This document shows, in pieces, positions 32,978-44,914 of a DNA stretch of 64,000 nt. Source of the DNA: Pseudopyrenochaeta lycopersici (lineage: Eukaryota > Ascomycota > Dothideomycetes > Pleosporales > Pseudopyrenochaetaceae); assembly GCA_003313425.1 (NCBI GenBank), contig NHZP01000096.1, forward strand, positions 1-64,000. Reading direction: 5' to 3'. The position numbers were made by a program, and so were the translations under genes. How positions within the stretch are numbered: the stretch's first letter is position 1; each line of letters starts with the position of its first letter. The notes under the pieces were generated by a model that saw only the letters and a program-made list of their open reading frames with translations, was not told the origin of the DNA and did not search any database.

Positions 32978-34077
32978 ATGGCTAATTTTCTGCAAACATT
33001 TCACCCCTTCTATTTCAATCCTGACGCAGGTTTCTGCCCAGTCTATCAACCGCCCCTCACTACGGATGGACGTTCATATGGCAGATGTGGACCGGAAGGC
33101 AATGGAGCGACTTGTGACAATTGTTGTTCGTCTGCTGTACGTTTCTCTCTTCCCAGAGGAATGTAACTCGACGTTTCCCTTTTCCTAATCGAGCAGGGTT
33201 ACTGCACATCTGACCCGAAATACTGCGCCGCGCCGATGTGTCTCTTTGAGTATGGGCTAGCATGTGACACAAATAAGTGGCCTCCAGGCGTGAATACATC
33301 TACTCTTCCCCGACCCAGGCTAGGTAACGTGCCATATGGGAAATTTTTCAGACACTGCACGGTAAAAGGCACTGTTGCTCTCACGTTCGACGATGGACCT
33401 GGGGAGTGGACATCCGATCTCCTCGATATTCTAAAGACGAACAATGTGAAGGCGACCTTTTTTATTACTGGCCACAACCTGTCGAAGGGCATGATCAATG
33501 ATCCAGCAACTGAGCATCCAGCAATAATTAGGCGGATGTACGAAGAAGGGCATCAGGTCGCAGCCCATACATGGAGTCATATGGACATGAATAAGCTCAC
33601 GTCGCAACAACGAATAGATGAGATGGTCAAGACTGAAATTGCCCTAAATGATATTCTGGGCTTCTTCCCAACATACTGGCGACCGCCATACAATAGTTGC
33701 GGCGCCGAATGCGAGGTAGACATGGGTATTCTTGGATACCACGTGGTAAGCCAGAAGCCTCTAAGGAAGACTAAACTGATATTAATCAGACTTCATACGA
33801 CATCGATCCTCTTGACTGGAAAGGAAACTTCACCTATTCCAAAGAAAACTTCATTTCGCAAATCACAAGTCGGGACCCGTCGAACTGGGCATGGTTGCCA
33901 CTTTCCCACGACCTTCATAAGGGCACGGTTCATGAATTTGCCCAATTCATGATTGACCATTCACGGGAGCAGGGGTATAAACTGGTGAGACTGGGCGAAT
34001 GCCTGGGCGATTCTGAGGAAAACTGGTATCGTGACCGTATTACAGGCGGCGTGCTTAGGGGTTCCTCTCCCTTGTGA
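32978..34077 (+). CDS. Chitin/polysaccharide deacetylase (CE4) with N-terminal chitin-binding (CBM18) domain
   Basis: Exons 32978-33136, 33197-33745 and 33790-34077 give 331 aa. A cysteine-rich chitin-binding module (CGPEGNGATCDNCCSSAG, then YCTSDPKYC) spans about residues 14-75. The NodB/CE4 domain follows with motif 1 TFDDGPG (about 116), motif 2 HTWSHMD (about 177), motif 3 RPPYNSCG (about 215) and the late His in LSHDLH (about 274), so metal ligands and catalytic residues are present. The expected reaction is removal of N-acetyl groups from chitin or a similar polymer outside the cell. No signal peptide is visible at the chosen ATG; one may be encoded upstream. With the synthase and dehydrogenase it forms a polysaccharide gene set. 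Confidence 0.88.
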
Positions 34078-34230
34078 GGATAGGGTTATCTTAGCTATCC
34101 AAGCAATGAAAAAAGACGCGATATCAAGTGATCGACGCGCTGCAGCAGTCTACAATGTTGCTAGAAGGACTCTCCGTGACCGAACGCGCTGGGAAGCTGT
34201 CACGACGCGACAGCCAACCACGCCAACCTA
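34078..34230 (+). pseudogene. Fot/pogo transposase N-terminal (psq-type helix-turn-helix) fragment
   Basis: ILAIQAMKKDAISSDRRAAA and VYNVARRTLRDR match the DNA-binding start of fungal pogo-like transposases. The frame ends soon after at about 34230 and no DDE part follows, so this is a 5' scrap abutting the deacetylase stop codon. Confidence 0.6.
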
Positions 34231-34439
34231 ACTCGTCAAAGATAGTTTGCAAGGAGGAATAAGCGAGCCTTGGCACATCCCCAGCATTGCTTCCCCACCA
34301 CCAAAATTACTGGTAAACAAGCATATCATTGAAAAGGATTGGAGCCTCTAACCAATAGAGATAGTTCTCTCTCAAGGCTTCTCGATGAAGACTCTATCAT
34401 CCAGGTCAACACTGTAGTTTGCCGAGACTAGAGCATTTA

Positions 34440-36264
34440 ACGTATTCCATCATCGAGTGCGCCAAACCTCGATTGAGCCAAAATCTCTTGGCGCCCAACA
34501 TGACTACTACTACGCGCAATGTCTCAACCAACTCAGTTAAATCAATCTCAAAATGAAGGCAGAATAGAGCTTGATCTCTAGGCTATAAAGCAAGGCCAAT
34601 TTAAAAGCGTCCGACGTGCTGCTACGGCGTTCAACGTTACCCGATCAACCCTGCAGCGAAGACACAACGGAACCCTCGCCCGAGCTAAATGCCAGCCTAA
34701 TCGCCAGAAGCTCACGCGCACTGAAGAGCAGACAATCGTCCGATATATCCTCGACCTCGATTCGCGAGGATTTGCGCCCCGGCTGTGTGAGGTAGCGGAT
34801 ATGGCGGATAAACTGCTGGCTGTACGCAGTGGAGAGCCAGTAGGCAAGCGATGGGTTGAGAGATTTGTAACGCGTTCAGATGAGCTTAAAATGGCTTTTA
34901 ACCGAGCAAAGGACTGTCAGAGGATACTCCAGGAAGATCCAGAGAAAATTGGCGCGTGGTTTAAGCTAGTTAAGGACACTAAAGCTAAGTACGGCGTTCA
35001 CGACGACGACATGCACAACTTTGATGAAACTGGCTTCCAGATGGGCATTATTGGCTCTATGAAAGTTGTTACAGGCTCAGAGAGACGCGCTCGACCTGAG
35101 CTCGTTCAGCCAGGCGATCGCGAGTGGGTTACAGTTATCCAGAGCATCTGCGCTGCTGGGTACGCGACCCCGCCATTCATCGTCTACAAAGGACGCGTCC
35201 ATATCTCTGCATGGTACGAGGAGGCAGATATACCGTACAATTGGAAGCTCTCAGTCTCTAAGAACGGCTGGACAAACAACGCACTTGGTCTCGAGTGGTT
35301 GAAGCACTTTGACGCGCATACAAAGGCGCGTCAAGTTGGGGGGTACAGGCTGCTCATCTTGGACGGCCATGAGAGCCATCTCAACCAGGATTTTAAAGAC
35401 TACTGCCTTGAGCACAAGATTCTCACTATCTGTATGCCACCTCACTCATCGCACATCCTCCAGCCGCTTAACGTGGTCTGCTTCTCGCCGTTGAAGCGCA
35501 AGTACTCCCAGCGCGTTCGAGACTTGGCACGCCGGCGCGTCTTCCACGTCAACAAAAAAGGCTTTCTCCCCGCCTTTAAAGACGCGTTTTTTGACGTGTT
35601 TACAGAGGAGAACTGTCAAAAGGCCTTTGAGGCGTCAGTTGAAGTACGGCTGCGTACCCGCCAGAACCTCTTCTCCTAGAGACGCCGTGGCAGTCGAAGA
35701 CTCCAAGCAATACTCACGAGTTTGGATCCCAATCCAAGCTCATACGCGAGTCTTTTACTCGGTCACCTATTACAGCGCAGGCAGGCTTCTCTCAGCTTAT
35801 AAAAGGCGCTGAACTGATGCTGCACCAAAACGCTCTGCTTGTTGCCCGCAATCATGAGCTTGAAGAGCAATTCGCAGTAATAACTAAGCGGAAATTGCGC
35901 AAAAGGAAGTGGATTCGGCAAGGTGGCACATTAAAGTATGGTCCAGCGTCCGTACAGGTAGCTGCTGAAGCGTCTGCAGTGTCTCAACGATCTAAGAAGG
36001 CTCGTGGTGGTAGTGATCAAGAAACAGCTCAACCAGCTCTACGGCGCTGTGGAAATCGTAGCGGGACTGGGCACAACGCTCGAATGTGTAAAAAGGATAT
36101 AGAAGGATCTTCTAAATCTGATGTAAGCACGACGTACGCAAGTTCTTTGTTTGATAGTGATGAAATAGATAATTCGTAACATGAGTTGGTGGTGCCAATA
36201 GATTTTGGCTCACTCGATGGTTTGGAGCACTCGATGGTTTGGAGCACTCGATGATGGAATACGT
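34440..36264 (+). mobile_element. Fot/pogo-family DNA transposon with TIRs and TA target duplication
   Basis: The left end ACGTATTCCATCATCGAG (34440 on) and the right end, read in reverse, are inverted repeats of about 55-75 bp. TA at 34438-34439 and 36265-36266 flank the element. The right TIR carries an extra 17-bp repeat of the CACTCGATGGTTTGGAG unit. The length of 1,825 bp suits the family. The same left end recurs at 10759-10927. Confidence 0.93.
34519..36179 (+). pseudogene. Fot/pogo transposase, inactivated
   Basis: From ATG 34519 (MSQPTQLNQSQNEGR) the frame meets TAG at 34579-34581 (codon 21, a CAG position) and then runs in the same frame to 35679. It covers the helix-turn-helix (VRRAATAFNVTRSTLQRR), the CENP-B-like domain (GKRWVERFV) and the DDE catalytic domain (FDETGFQMG, LLILDGHESH, MPPHSSHILQPL). 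Near 35655 one base appears lost. After that shift the family C-terminus continues (TPWQSKTPSNTHEFGSQS, then KGAELMLHQNALL) to a degenerate zinc knuckle (CGNRSGTGHNARMC) ending at 36179. Two clear lesions make the transposase inactive as written. Confidence 0.88.
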
Positions 36265-36379
36265 TATCGAAAGCTCAAGCTTCATGTTATTTTGTTTTTC
36301 TCAGCTAAGGGCTCGTGCTTAAGCCGTGGCTGCTTGCTGACCATTCGGAACGCTAGCCTGTTTGGCTCAGCTCCACCCT

Positions 36380-38045
36380 GGTCTCCAACAATACAATATC
36401 ATGCGTCTGCGCAACTCCTAGGGCTCATGAATCAACCCATGGCGTTGCTATAAGGTTTGCGGCATTTTTAGTATGCTTTAAATCCCAAGTCAGTTTCGAA
36501 GGAACAGTAACGTCAGCAGAACGGTTCAATGAAGGAGGCTGAATCAAACTGGTGCTTGGGATCCGTGTCAATGGAAGTTCCCATACCGCTGGGATTGTGG
36601 CGCTGCAGGGGTAGTTGCCATTGTGCCAAGTTGTTCCAAGTTCCTGCACACAGGGTATTCAAGGCATCCCGGAGCCTGTGGACGCAAATATTCAAACCAA
36701 AAGAATCATTCTGGCATCTCTAAAGACGATCTGCGGCCGAGAGTCATTGCCAAATAAAACACAGTCTGCACTAGCCACAAGAACGTGCCTATCAGTGTAG
36801 CTAGCTGCGAGGTAGTAGAACGATAATAATCCGAGGCACTACATCTGTCAGAGTGAAGGAGCAAATAACGCTACTCGGTAACTTACCTGGACCAATTCTC
36901 GGTTGGAGTCGAGGTTAGGAGCGCAGCCTCGGCAATCCGTAGAAGTTTCAGGGCTCTACTCAAATAAAGAATATCTTCACACCCTCTCTACTTTGATCTT
37001 TCTGCCCTTGCCCTGTCTCATTGACCAGGCTACAATGCTGTGCTCCGATGGCAAGAATTAAGTTGAGTGTTGCGGGCCAACGGTCGGGAACTTCATAAGG
37101 AGCTGTATAATATACGCGGACTTGGTCTTCAAAAGCAGCCGGTACAATGGGTAGCCAGGCATGGACCGTCCTCGAGTAATACTAATAAAGTCTCGATGCA
37201 ACCTCAATGGGTGGACATGCATGAGAATCGACATGTGCGTCAATCTCAAAGTCTTGTGCGCTCGGATGAAGGCTTACATCTGGACTGAAATCGTTGTATA
37301 TACTATTCGGGACCAAAGGGGGTGTGCCGACGCCATCGCAATCGCCTTCACCAGTCAGTCCGAGGTCTTGCTGCAAATTCCGTAGCCATTGAGACTCTTT
37401 ATTTCCATTAGCTGCAGCCTGATTGAAATCATAACCTGTTGAATCGAAGACTCCCAAGTCAGCTTCGTCAGCTCCAGTGCACGCCAGTCCATCAGCATCG
37501 ATCATGTCTTGATTCGTGCTTAACCACTGGTTCCATGATTGCTGTGACAGTGATATCGGCAGATCAGGAACTTCTTCATCTAGCTTAATCCGGTCAGATC
37601 AGATACGCAATGCTGGAGAAGTCTCACCGCTTCAAGTGTCGCCTCAATTTTCCTGCGGTCTTCCTCACCCGCGCCCTGCCGAATATCTTTCACAAGAGCC
37701 ACAAGCGATTGTCTCTGCTGAAGCAGCTCCTTGAGTCGGTCCCTGCGACCTTGTTCGTAGGTGCAGCGTAACTGGTTTGCGTCACATTCATGACAGCGAG
37801 GTAACCCGCCTGAACATCTAGTCTCTGGAGTATTGTCAGCTGCGTGGCAGATAGCCACACTGACCATCTGCTGAATTACACTGGCGCAGCCTCACTTCGC
37901 TTGCGGCATGTTGTACACTAAGCCGAACCATCAGCATCAAGCATCTACCAAAGGAGTTGCGCTCTCTTAACGCACCGCTCTAGTTACCCGCGGTCGCCTG
38001 TTTCCTTCCCTAGGAGCGGTTGGCCGTTCGCGCCTTGGGACTAGA
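36380..38045 (-). pseudogene. Zn2Cys6 transcription factor, decayed
   Basis: Fungal binuclear zinc cluster regulator. On the minus strand, splicing joins CTTCRKR (about 37910) to KTRCSGGLPRCHECDANQLR plus C, a full C-x2-C-x6-C-x6-C-x2-C-x6-C, followed by a basic linker and a coiled region (RDRLKELLQQRQSLVALVKD). After a frame change near 37600 comes an acidic stretch, then the fungal_trans middle domain (SRTVHAWLPIVPAAFEDQ, then RWPATLNLILAIGAQHCSL), which contains a TAG at about 37181. Another frame change near 36985 follows before ALKLLRIAEAALL. The 3' part to about 36500 is weak. At least three lesions; it probably once regulated a neighbouring gene set. Confidence 0.7.
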
Positions 38046-40914
38046 ACTCGACCACCATGAAAGTCGACATTAGGAACAGCCGGACGAATGATGTTGTTCT
38101 GCATTATTATGGGAACATTCTGTCCGAATGGTGTTGACTTGCGTGGGATGGAATGCGCTCGGTGCGTTTTAACAAGAAGGGGTATCGGAGGATGGTGGCG
38201 ACGCTAGAAGCTGGGGAGTCCTCATTGGCCCCTGGAACGCTTTCCGGAAAGGTCCGACCACCCAATCAGAGAATAGTCGCTTCCTGCTCGGTCGTGACGA
38301 CCTTGCAAGCAAAAGCATGGTGTCGCAGGCCAGGCATGGCCTCGGGATCCAACAAGAATGAACTGCATGAGTAATCTTGTCGTGGCTTCCTGTAGTTAGA
38401 TAAGCTAGGCCAGAGTGCTCGAAACAATACACACAACACCGCATTTTTGATCATTCCACTAGAACGTATATTCCCCGCACACAAAAGGGCGACAACATCT
38501 CATTATGCAACGTGCGGCTTTCGCTCGTAAATGTGCAGCCTTCACTCGCAACCTGAAGTCATACGTAACATGTTTTACCAGTCATCCGCGAAAACCAGTC
38601 ATCCGCGTGCCCCACCAAAATCGATGCCTCTCAACGCTCAGTTGCTCAACAGATAGAAGTAATCCAGATTTAGGTAACTCACAAAGGAGACGAGGAGTAA
38701 TGTTAGTTATAATTGTGCTGGGTTGAGATGTGTCGCGGTCCCTCATGGCTGAGCTAATTAATGTGACTTCCTAGCATCGGCAGCAACGTCCTCGGAGCTT
38801 ATGTAGAACCTTCTCCTCACTATCTTAAGTGATAATAGCTGAGCAACAGTGTTCAGCGAAGTGGCACTTCTACTTCTTGATATATGTGATGGCATTTGTC
38901 TCTGCCCAATAAGCATGAGGCGTCTGGCATCGCTTGTTGGGACGAAGCCGCATGTGCCAGCCATTCAATGCTGATTGGTCAGGTTGTGGCGGCGCACTTC
39001 TCGGCCCGTTGTGCCGGACTGGTTACAGTTGTGGTATTACTCGGGTCGAGAGGTGTAAGTTGAGGCCGCGGTGGTGAATTTGCACGACTGCCAGGAGGAG
39101 TGTATCTTTGTGCCGTCTGCGAGGGAGGTCTCAACCCCGAATCGCCTGGAACGCGACGCGATTGGGGTTGCACAACAAGTGTTGGTCTGTTTGTACTCAT
39201 TCTCACGTGGTAAGAAGCCGTGTTATTTATGACACGAAGTAATAACTATATGTAATACTAAGACATCGACAAGAAGCTGATGCGACAAGATATCCTAAAC
39301 GAACTTCAGTCGTTTATACAAGCCTTCTAATGCGCTCCATTGGGGTTCAGCTGGGCTGTGGTAGACATTTATCGTCCCGAAAGCTGCTGCGCCTCCACTC
39401 TAAGGGGTTGTTGATTCGGTTAGCGTAATGAGTTGAGCTGCATCCTGCGAGCTTTGGCGCTGGCGGCTTAAATTATCAGTACATCTCCGGTCCCGGAGGA
39501 CTCGACTGGGCCTCAGCTACGATCTTTTGGGGTCGCTAGTTATTCGGAGCTGACAAAGTATATGCAAAGGGCTGAAGCGCACAAACTGTATAGATATGCA
39601 AACCTAACCCCATGAATTTTTGTCCGCCACATCTCCACCTGCATTGTCCATTCGGCCTCCGGCGCTCGAGCCGATCCGTTTTGCGGGGAAAGGGTAATTT
39701 CATCTCTTTCAGCATTTCAATGCCGTCCTTCCGACCTTTTACATATGCAGAATACGCAACGTTAAACAAGATATTATTTAGCTCTTCCACTGTATCTTCA
39801 CATACTGTACCAGGACCAAAGTTTGTTCGCGTACCGTGTCAGTGCACTCAACGACCGGATTCATTCAACGCCCCGCTGAACACCATAACAGCTTGACTAA
39901 AAACTAAGCGACAGTAGCTTTGTTTGGGTTCGGATAATGATTCAGGGCAATTTTAGTCTATCTTATGCTCTTGTATAAAAGTACAAGGAATGAGAAGAGG
40001 GACTACGTCTGAGATCAGGCATCAGCCTTCGATTTTGGAAAACCCAAAAGGGGGGACGGACTTGGAGAGTCGTACTTGAGCGAGGCTTAGCGCTGAGGCG
40101 CCCGCACCGTCTGCGAGCGTGATAGGAGGACGACTCGGTATCTCTACATACACCCAATCACGACGCTCAAACACAGCCACAATTTATGACCCCATCACCC
40201 AAACGCGTCGCAGCCTCGTGTTCACGCGACGAAGTCCTTCTCAGCAGCTGCCTCGCCCCACTTCACTCCTCTCTTCCAGTTACAACTTCTGCCTCGTAAA
40301 AGGCCTCGTTATACCATATGGCCACCGTCAGCCGTCCCTCAAAGGACCATACATATGTGGTGACGTCGGCTGTAAACTACCCCTTGACTTTCGAAAGCCC
40401 GTCGATGTGGGACGTCACAAACATTGTCGATTGGTGATGGGCTGGCTAGGAAGCCCATCGGTGACTGTGTTTAGTGATGTGACTGTTGTGCTAGAGGGTG
40501 TCTGGGCTCCGTCGTCGCATCTCGTGTTGCTGTATCGCGGCTAGATGGCTGTCGCTGCCTTCGATGGACGTGTCATGTTTTGTAGCGTGCTCGCAGATTT
40601 TGTCGTTCCGTCCCTACCATGGCTGCAACTGTAGCTGTAGCTCTGCAGGTATCAACTCGACGCGGAGGGGCGCGTGATGACCCGTAGACATCGCTGCAGC
40701 CACTGGCAGGTGTGCTCTGATGCAGTGGTGTTTTCCAAAAATTGAGTCGTCGAAGGATGCATCGAGATCGGGGCGCCAGAAGCGGACACACCAATCATTG
40801 GCGTAGTTTAAGCGCACGATTACGTGATGCATCTAACCATAAACGTACTTAACAGACATGGTCCCACGGCAGCCGTCCGATCTACATTCTGCAAGCATAC
40901 AAGTTAAAATCACA
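38046..40914. other. Mostly non-coding; weak minus-strand frames only
   Basis: No gene with a recognisable domain. On the minus strand 38979-39200 reads MSTNRPTLVVQPQSRRVPGD and further Pro/Arg-rich sequence. Also on the minus strand, 39536-39850 reads VEELNNILFNVAYSAYVKGR, which looks coding but lacks an ATG and a known domain. Either could be a 3' or 5' remnant. The rest shows nothing I can support. Confidence 0.3.
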
Positions 40915-42263
40915 ATGGCCGAGCCCATAAGCCTTGCGTCAGGGCTACTGACATTAGTCGTTTTCGCTCATAAATCTTGTCTCACACTTTACACGACAAT
41001 CCAGAGCTTCAAAACTCATCCCAAACGCGTACGCGATCTCATAGCAGAGCTTGAGGCACTCATTGCGGTTTTGGAATCGCTGACGGACACAATGCGATCA
41101 AATTCAGACATAAATCTTTCTGCACTTGAGTTACCTTTACGGCGATGCGGCAACGCCTGCCAGGAGTTCTTACAAGAACTTCAAAATTGCTGCTCGCAGT
41201 CTGGAAGTGATCGAACAAGCTTCCGAGATTGGGCTAAGTTGAAGTATATAGGGGATAACATCGACGATTTCAGACATTCACTCGCAGCATACAAATCAAC
41301 GATCACTATCGCTTTCACTGACGTCCATCTGTAAGTCTTTCACTCTGAACGTCTTATCAGATCTAACGTATCTCCTCATTCAGCCCCAAATCCTCCGTCA
41401 CCCTGGAAAGTCTTGAGGAGTATAAAAATCTTATCCAAACTGCGACCAATGACCTCGAGGCGCGACTTGAAACCATCGACGAAAAGCTTGAGACGATAAT
41501 CGCACGTGCTGCGACAGACTCGGAGATGAATGAATTACAGCGCATCAAGGAGGAGCGTTCAAGCACGCAAAAATGCCTCCTAATCTGCGCTGAGCTGTCC
41601 CAGCTTGTTGATCAACTCCAGCCGATGTCAGTTGGGAACCCCCGTGGCTGGGGCGTCTTACCTGAGAAGATTACGAGCGACGACATGCAGGAATGCAGAG
41701 GTAGCATGGAACAAACAACTGCGAGGTTGGAGAAGCACATGCAAGATGTCTTGGACCGGATATTAGCCAAGTCGAACAGAGCAACGACACAGGATGACAC
41801 TGCATTTCTTGCAAAACTGCAAGAAGAATGGACGACCGCTCGCCAGTGCAGGGATATCTGCTTCAAGGCAGATCAGCACTTAAAAGAGAACGTAAGCGTT
41901 ATCGACAACCACGCTACAGGCGACGAAACCGTGCAATTTCTAGTATCGAGTAGCCAGAAGACTATCCATGGTAAGAATCGTGGATATGGGGTCCAGATCA
42001 AGCAACTCGGAGGTCACCTCAGTGATCAGTCCATTCAAAAGATATCCGGCGACTTCTTGAAGATGACTCTTCGAAAGCCAGGGAAGGACAATACGTCTTC
42101 ACAAGATGACAAGCTGTCCGAACTCAATGATGCAAATGAGGGCACAGACTGGCAGCCGCAATATGGCAGTGGAAGGACGCTCAAACCCCGGCTAGACCCA
42201 GATTCTACAATTAGTCAGAAGTTTTCAGGTGAAACTGGGTTCGAGAGAGCTCGAGGAACATAG
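40915..42263 (+). CDS. PigL_N/HeLo-like N-terminal domain protein (fungal STAND-associated)
   Basis: Exons 40915-41330 and 41384-42263 (intron GTAAGT...TTCAG, 53 bp) give 431 aa. MAEPISLASGLLTLVVFAHK with KTHPKRVRDLIAELEALI and CGNACQEFLQEL, then DWAKLKYIGDNIDDFRHSLA, is the PigL_N (azaphilone cluster protein L N-terminal) domain, a helical module distantly HeLo-like. It is found alone or at the N-terminus of NACHT receptors. The second half is coiled (LEEYKNLIQTATNDLEARLE) and ends with the conserved TIHGKNRGYGVQIKQLGGHL block, then a polar tail. The gene looks intact and in this family usually stands alone. Cellular role unknown; a link to the NLR cluster 16 kb away is speculation. Confidence 0.82.
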
Positions 42264-42930
42264 CTTATTCGACAATCTTTCAAGAGGTGAGGTCAGGGGA
42301 ATGCGTAGGTCGAGATTCAGTCGTGATTCTTGCAGTTGTTCTACACAAGGCCAAGTGAGTTAGCAAAGTTCGAGGCTTTGCAGCAGCAGAGTAGAAGCTA
42401 CACGCTTAGAAACCCAACACTTACTTGGTCATTGCTCAGCGCCAGCTCTAAGACCATATTGTGCAAGCGATTATTCCACTCGCTTTCTTGGTCCCGATTT
42501 TCCGAATGTTTGGTTTCGTTCTGATTCCGTACAAGTCCCGCCTTGATCTCCGATGTGATTTATATTTCGTTACCCTTGCTCTTATCTTCCAGACGCCCTC
42601 ACTGTCAGCCGTGGTGTCGCCTTACACGTCACGTCTCAACACCGTGATATTCAATAGCAGAATTTCGTATCCCGCACGGGAAGCGAGATTTCTTTAACGA
42701 GCAACCTAGGCAACGTCTTCAGAAGCGAACTGTGAGTCCTGCCCATCCACTTTCTAACACCATGCTTAACAAGGAAATAAAATAAAGGGAAGTGAGATTA
42801 GGTGTGTAGGCGAGCGGGGGATAGACTAAAATAATACCAGACATATCAATAATCAATCGATATTTTATTGTTAAGCGCAGCAATAACCCGGTAAGCTACC
42901 ATTAGCGTACCAAACTTTTTCTCAGCCAAA
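42264..42930. other. No gene recognised
   Basis: Intergenic between the PigL_N gene and a rhodopsin-domain fragment; no coding signal seen. Confidence 0.45.
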
Positions 42931-43438
42931 ATGGTGGGTATCAATATCTGCCAACTACTGCAGTGCCGTCCCATTCGTGCAATGTGGGATATAGTTCCCG
43001 ACGCCCAATGTTGGACCGCTAATCAGATGGCAACGTATAGATACGTGCATGCAAGTAAGTCACCACTACGGAAACCTTTCCGCTTTTTTTTTAACTCACC
43101 TTCCTTCTCTAGGCCTGGGCGCTGCATGTGACATTCTCTTCACGATAATGCTACTCTCCCTTATCTGGACGCTCCATCGACATCGCTCGGAGGAGATCCT
43201 TCTCGGATGTCTGATGAGCCTAGGCATATTTGCCAGCGCAGCTGCTGTAGTCAAGATCGTGTACATGCACCTGTACGATTTGCAGGGCGATAGTCTACGG
43301 ATTGTGATTATTGTTTCGCTGCTAGTAAGGATTGAGGAGACTATTAGCATCATTGCGGCCTGCTCGCCGTACTTAAAGAATATGGCAGCGAGCTGCCTAG
43401 GTTATCTAGGTGTCAAGCTACAGAGGAATTCTGTCTAG
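42931..43438 (+). CDS. SAT4-like rhodopsin-domain protein, 5'-truncated
   Basis: Two exons (42931-43054 and 43113-43438) encode the C-terminal half of a fungal rhodopsin/SAT4-type membrane protein: CQLLQCRPIRAMWDIVPDAQ with CW (the conserved C-x-P...W...C), then LGAACDILFTIMLLSLIW, and three more hydrophobic helices ending at 43438. The first three helices are absent upstream, so it is probably a fragment despite a chance ATG at 42931. Confidence 0.6.
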
Positions 43439-43618
43439 TATTTAACGACTTTTAGGTATATAAGTAGGCCTGTGGGGTCTCTGGGAGCAGCAGTGGAAAT
43501 ATCGAGTCGCGCTGAGAGCGCCGAGCGGACCGGAGGCAAGAGAAGTGCATATACTCTAGAAACTCACGGATTTGAGCAATATGAATTAGCTAGTTGCAAC
43601 GAACATGTATAAGAACTA

Positions 43619-43969
43619 ACCGTTTTTTTTGGGACAATCTGAGAGTTTGTTTGAGTCGTTTTGCAGCCCTGCGAGCAGCCTGCCTGGCAGCCTGATCAGC
43701 AGCTTGAGCAGCTCTCTGCTTCTTTCTTGATAACCTGGCCTCAGCCCTGGCTGCACGCCTTGATGCGAGCTCAGTAGCCTTGATTTGCCTTCGCTGTTCA
43801 CGATATTTTTTAGCCTCAAACTTTTGGTGTTGACATTGCTCCTCCTCGAGCGTTCTAGCTGCCTGGCGATCACGTGCCTCCTTGACTTTCCTAGGTGACT
43901 AGAATACAGCACCACCATGATAGTCCTCATCTCGCTGCAATGGGAGAACCTTGCCCTGCTTTCTGCGCT
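43619..43969 (-). pseudogene. Pogo/Fot-type transposase C-terminal relic, second family
   Basis: The minus-strand frame DEDYHGGAVF, TAG, SPRKVKEARDRQAARTLEEE, then Lys/Arg/Ala-rich AKKYREQRRQIKATE and AARQAARRAAKRL is the tail of another fungal pogo-like transposase subfamily. The TAG replaces the Trp of the usual GGAVFWSP, a G-to-A change as RIP makes on the opposite strand. Nothing of the catalytic domain remains. Confidence 0.65.
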
Positions 43970-44189
43970 CTCTCTCTCATGGATGAGAGCGCCTCTCAGA
44001 AAGAATTATACAAAGTCGCAAGTGATACAGTAGCCTGCTATTCTTCTGTCTACTTGTCGCCCGCATTATCGTCGTCAGGACCTGTTGCGGCTTTACTCTC
44101 ATCTAGATAGCTCCTTTTCACCACGTAGTGACTACACCTCCATTTCTGTCTAACTGTTAACTTTCTTCTAGAATCAGGAAGCTTGAGAA

Positions 44190-44907
44190 TCATACCACTA
44201 CAGACTGCCCATCAAAATACTCTCTCCACTTAGGCTTCTCAGCAAGCACAACAACAACATCCCAGGGCCAGTCATCAGACTCAAGCTCGACTACAGTTAG
44301 ATAAGTGTCCAAGGTGGCCTTTTCCAGAGTGGCTTGGGACATTCCTTCCATCACTGTCGCGTTGTCGATCTTGAAGAGCCGAAACCGAAGAACATCTGGA
44401 GAACTAGCAATAGTTGGGGCGGTCTCCTTGATGTAGAAGTCCAGGACTTCTTCGTGCCTCTCGAGCGCGACCTGCCATTCCATAACAGCTACACTGTTAA
44501 TAGTTGAGACATCTGTTAGATCAATCAGCTGCCTCATCCAGGCTCGAGAAAGCCTTACCGCTACCATCCCAGTCCTCAGCTTGCCATCGCTTCAACTCGG
44601 TATAGCTTCGCACATCCCAGCGCGAGTCTTTCAACAGACTACCTCGCAATTCGTCCGGTGGATAAATTATCTTGTTGTAAACGTGACCATGGACGTTTGA
44701 TATCACTTCCTGCATCTCATATACTGTGCACAGTTTCCAAGGTGCATCCAATTTGCCGGCTTCATCGCCTTCCAAACCAGTGGGCGCGATTTCGCAGTGT
44801 AAAGCGTGCTTAGCATTGCGAGCGGTCATAAGTGGGATGTACTCATTTTCGTACCATCCGAGGGCAGCATCGTCGAGTCTCACCCAGACAAAGAGCACGC
44901 CGGACAT
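44190..44907 (-). CDS. EthD-like dimeric alpha/beta-barrel protein
   Basis: Exons 44559-44907 and 44190-44488 join across a 70-bp intron (GTAAGG...GTGTAG) to 215 aa. MSGVLFVWVRLDDAALGWYE and NEYIPLMTARNAKHALHCEI have the pattern of fungal EthD-like/dimeric ferredoxin-fold proteins, seen as two similar halves; ATLDTYLTVVELESDDWPWD lies in the second half. Catalytic role unknown; relatives act in polyketide tailoring or have no known function. The start ATG at 44907 overlaps the first base of the target duplication of the hAT element at 44915-47969, so the transposon lies seven bases upstream of the start codon and has displaced the native promoter. Confidence 0.65.
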
Positions 44908-44914
44908 GGTCCTG

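Noticed and set aside
40119..40544. 141-aa plus-strand frame (MIGGRLGISTYTQSRRSN)
   Set aside because: Composition looks random, with no domain, intron or neighbour to support it.
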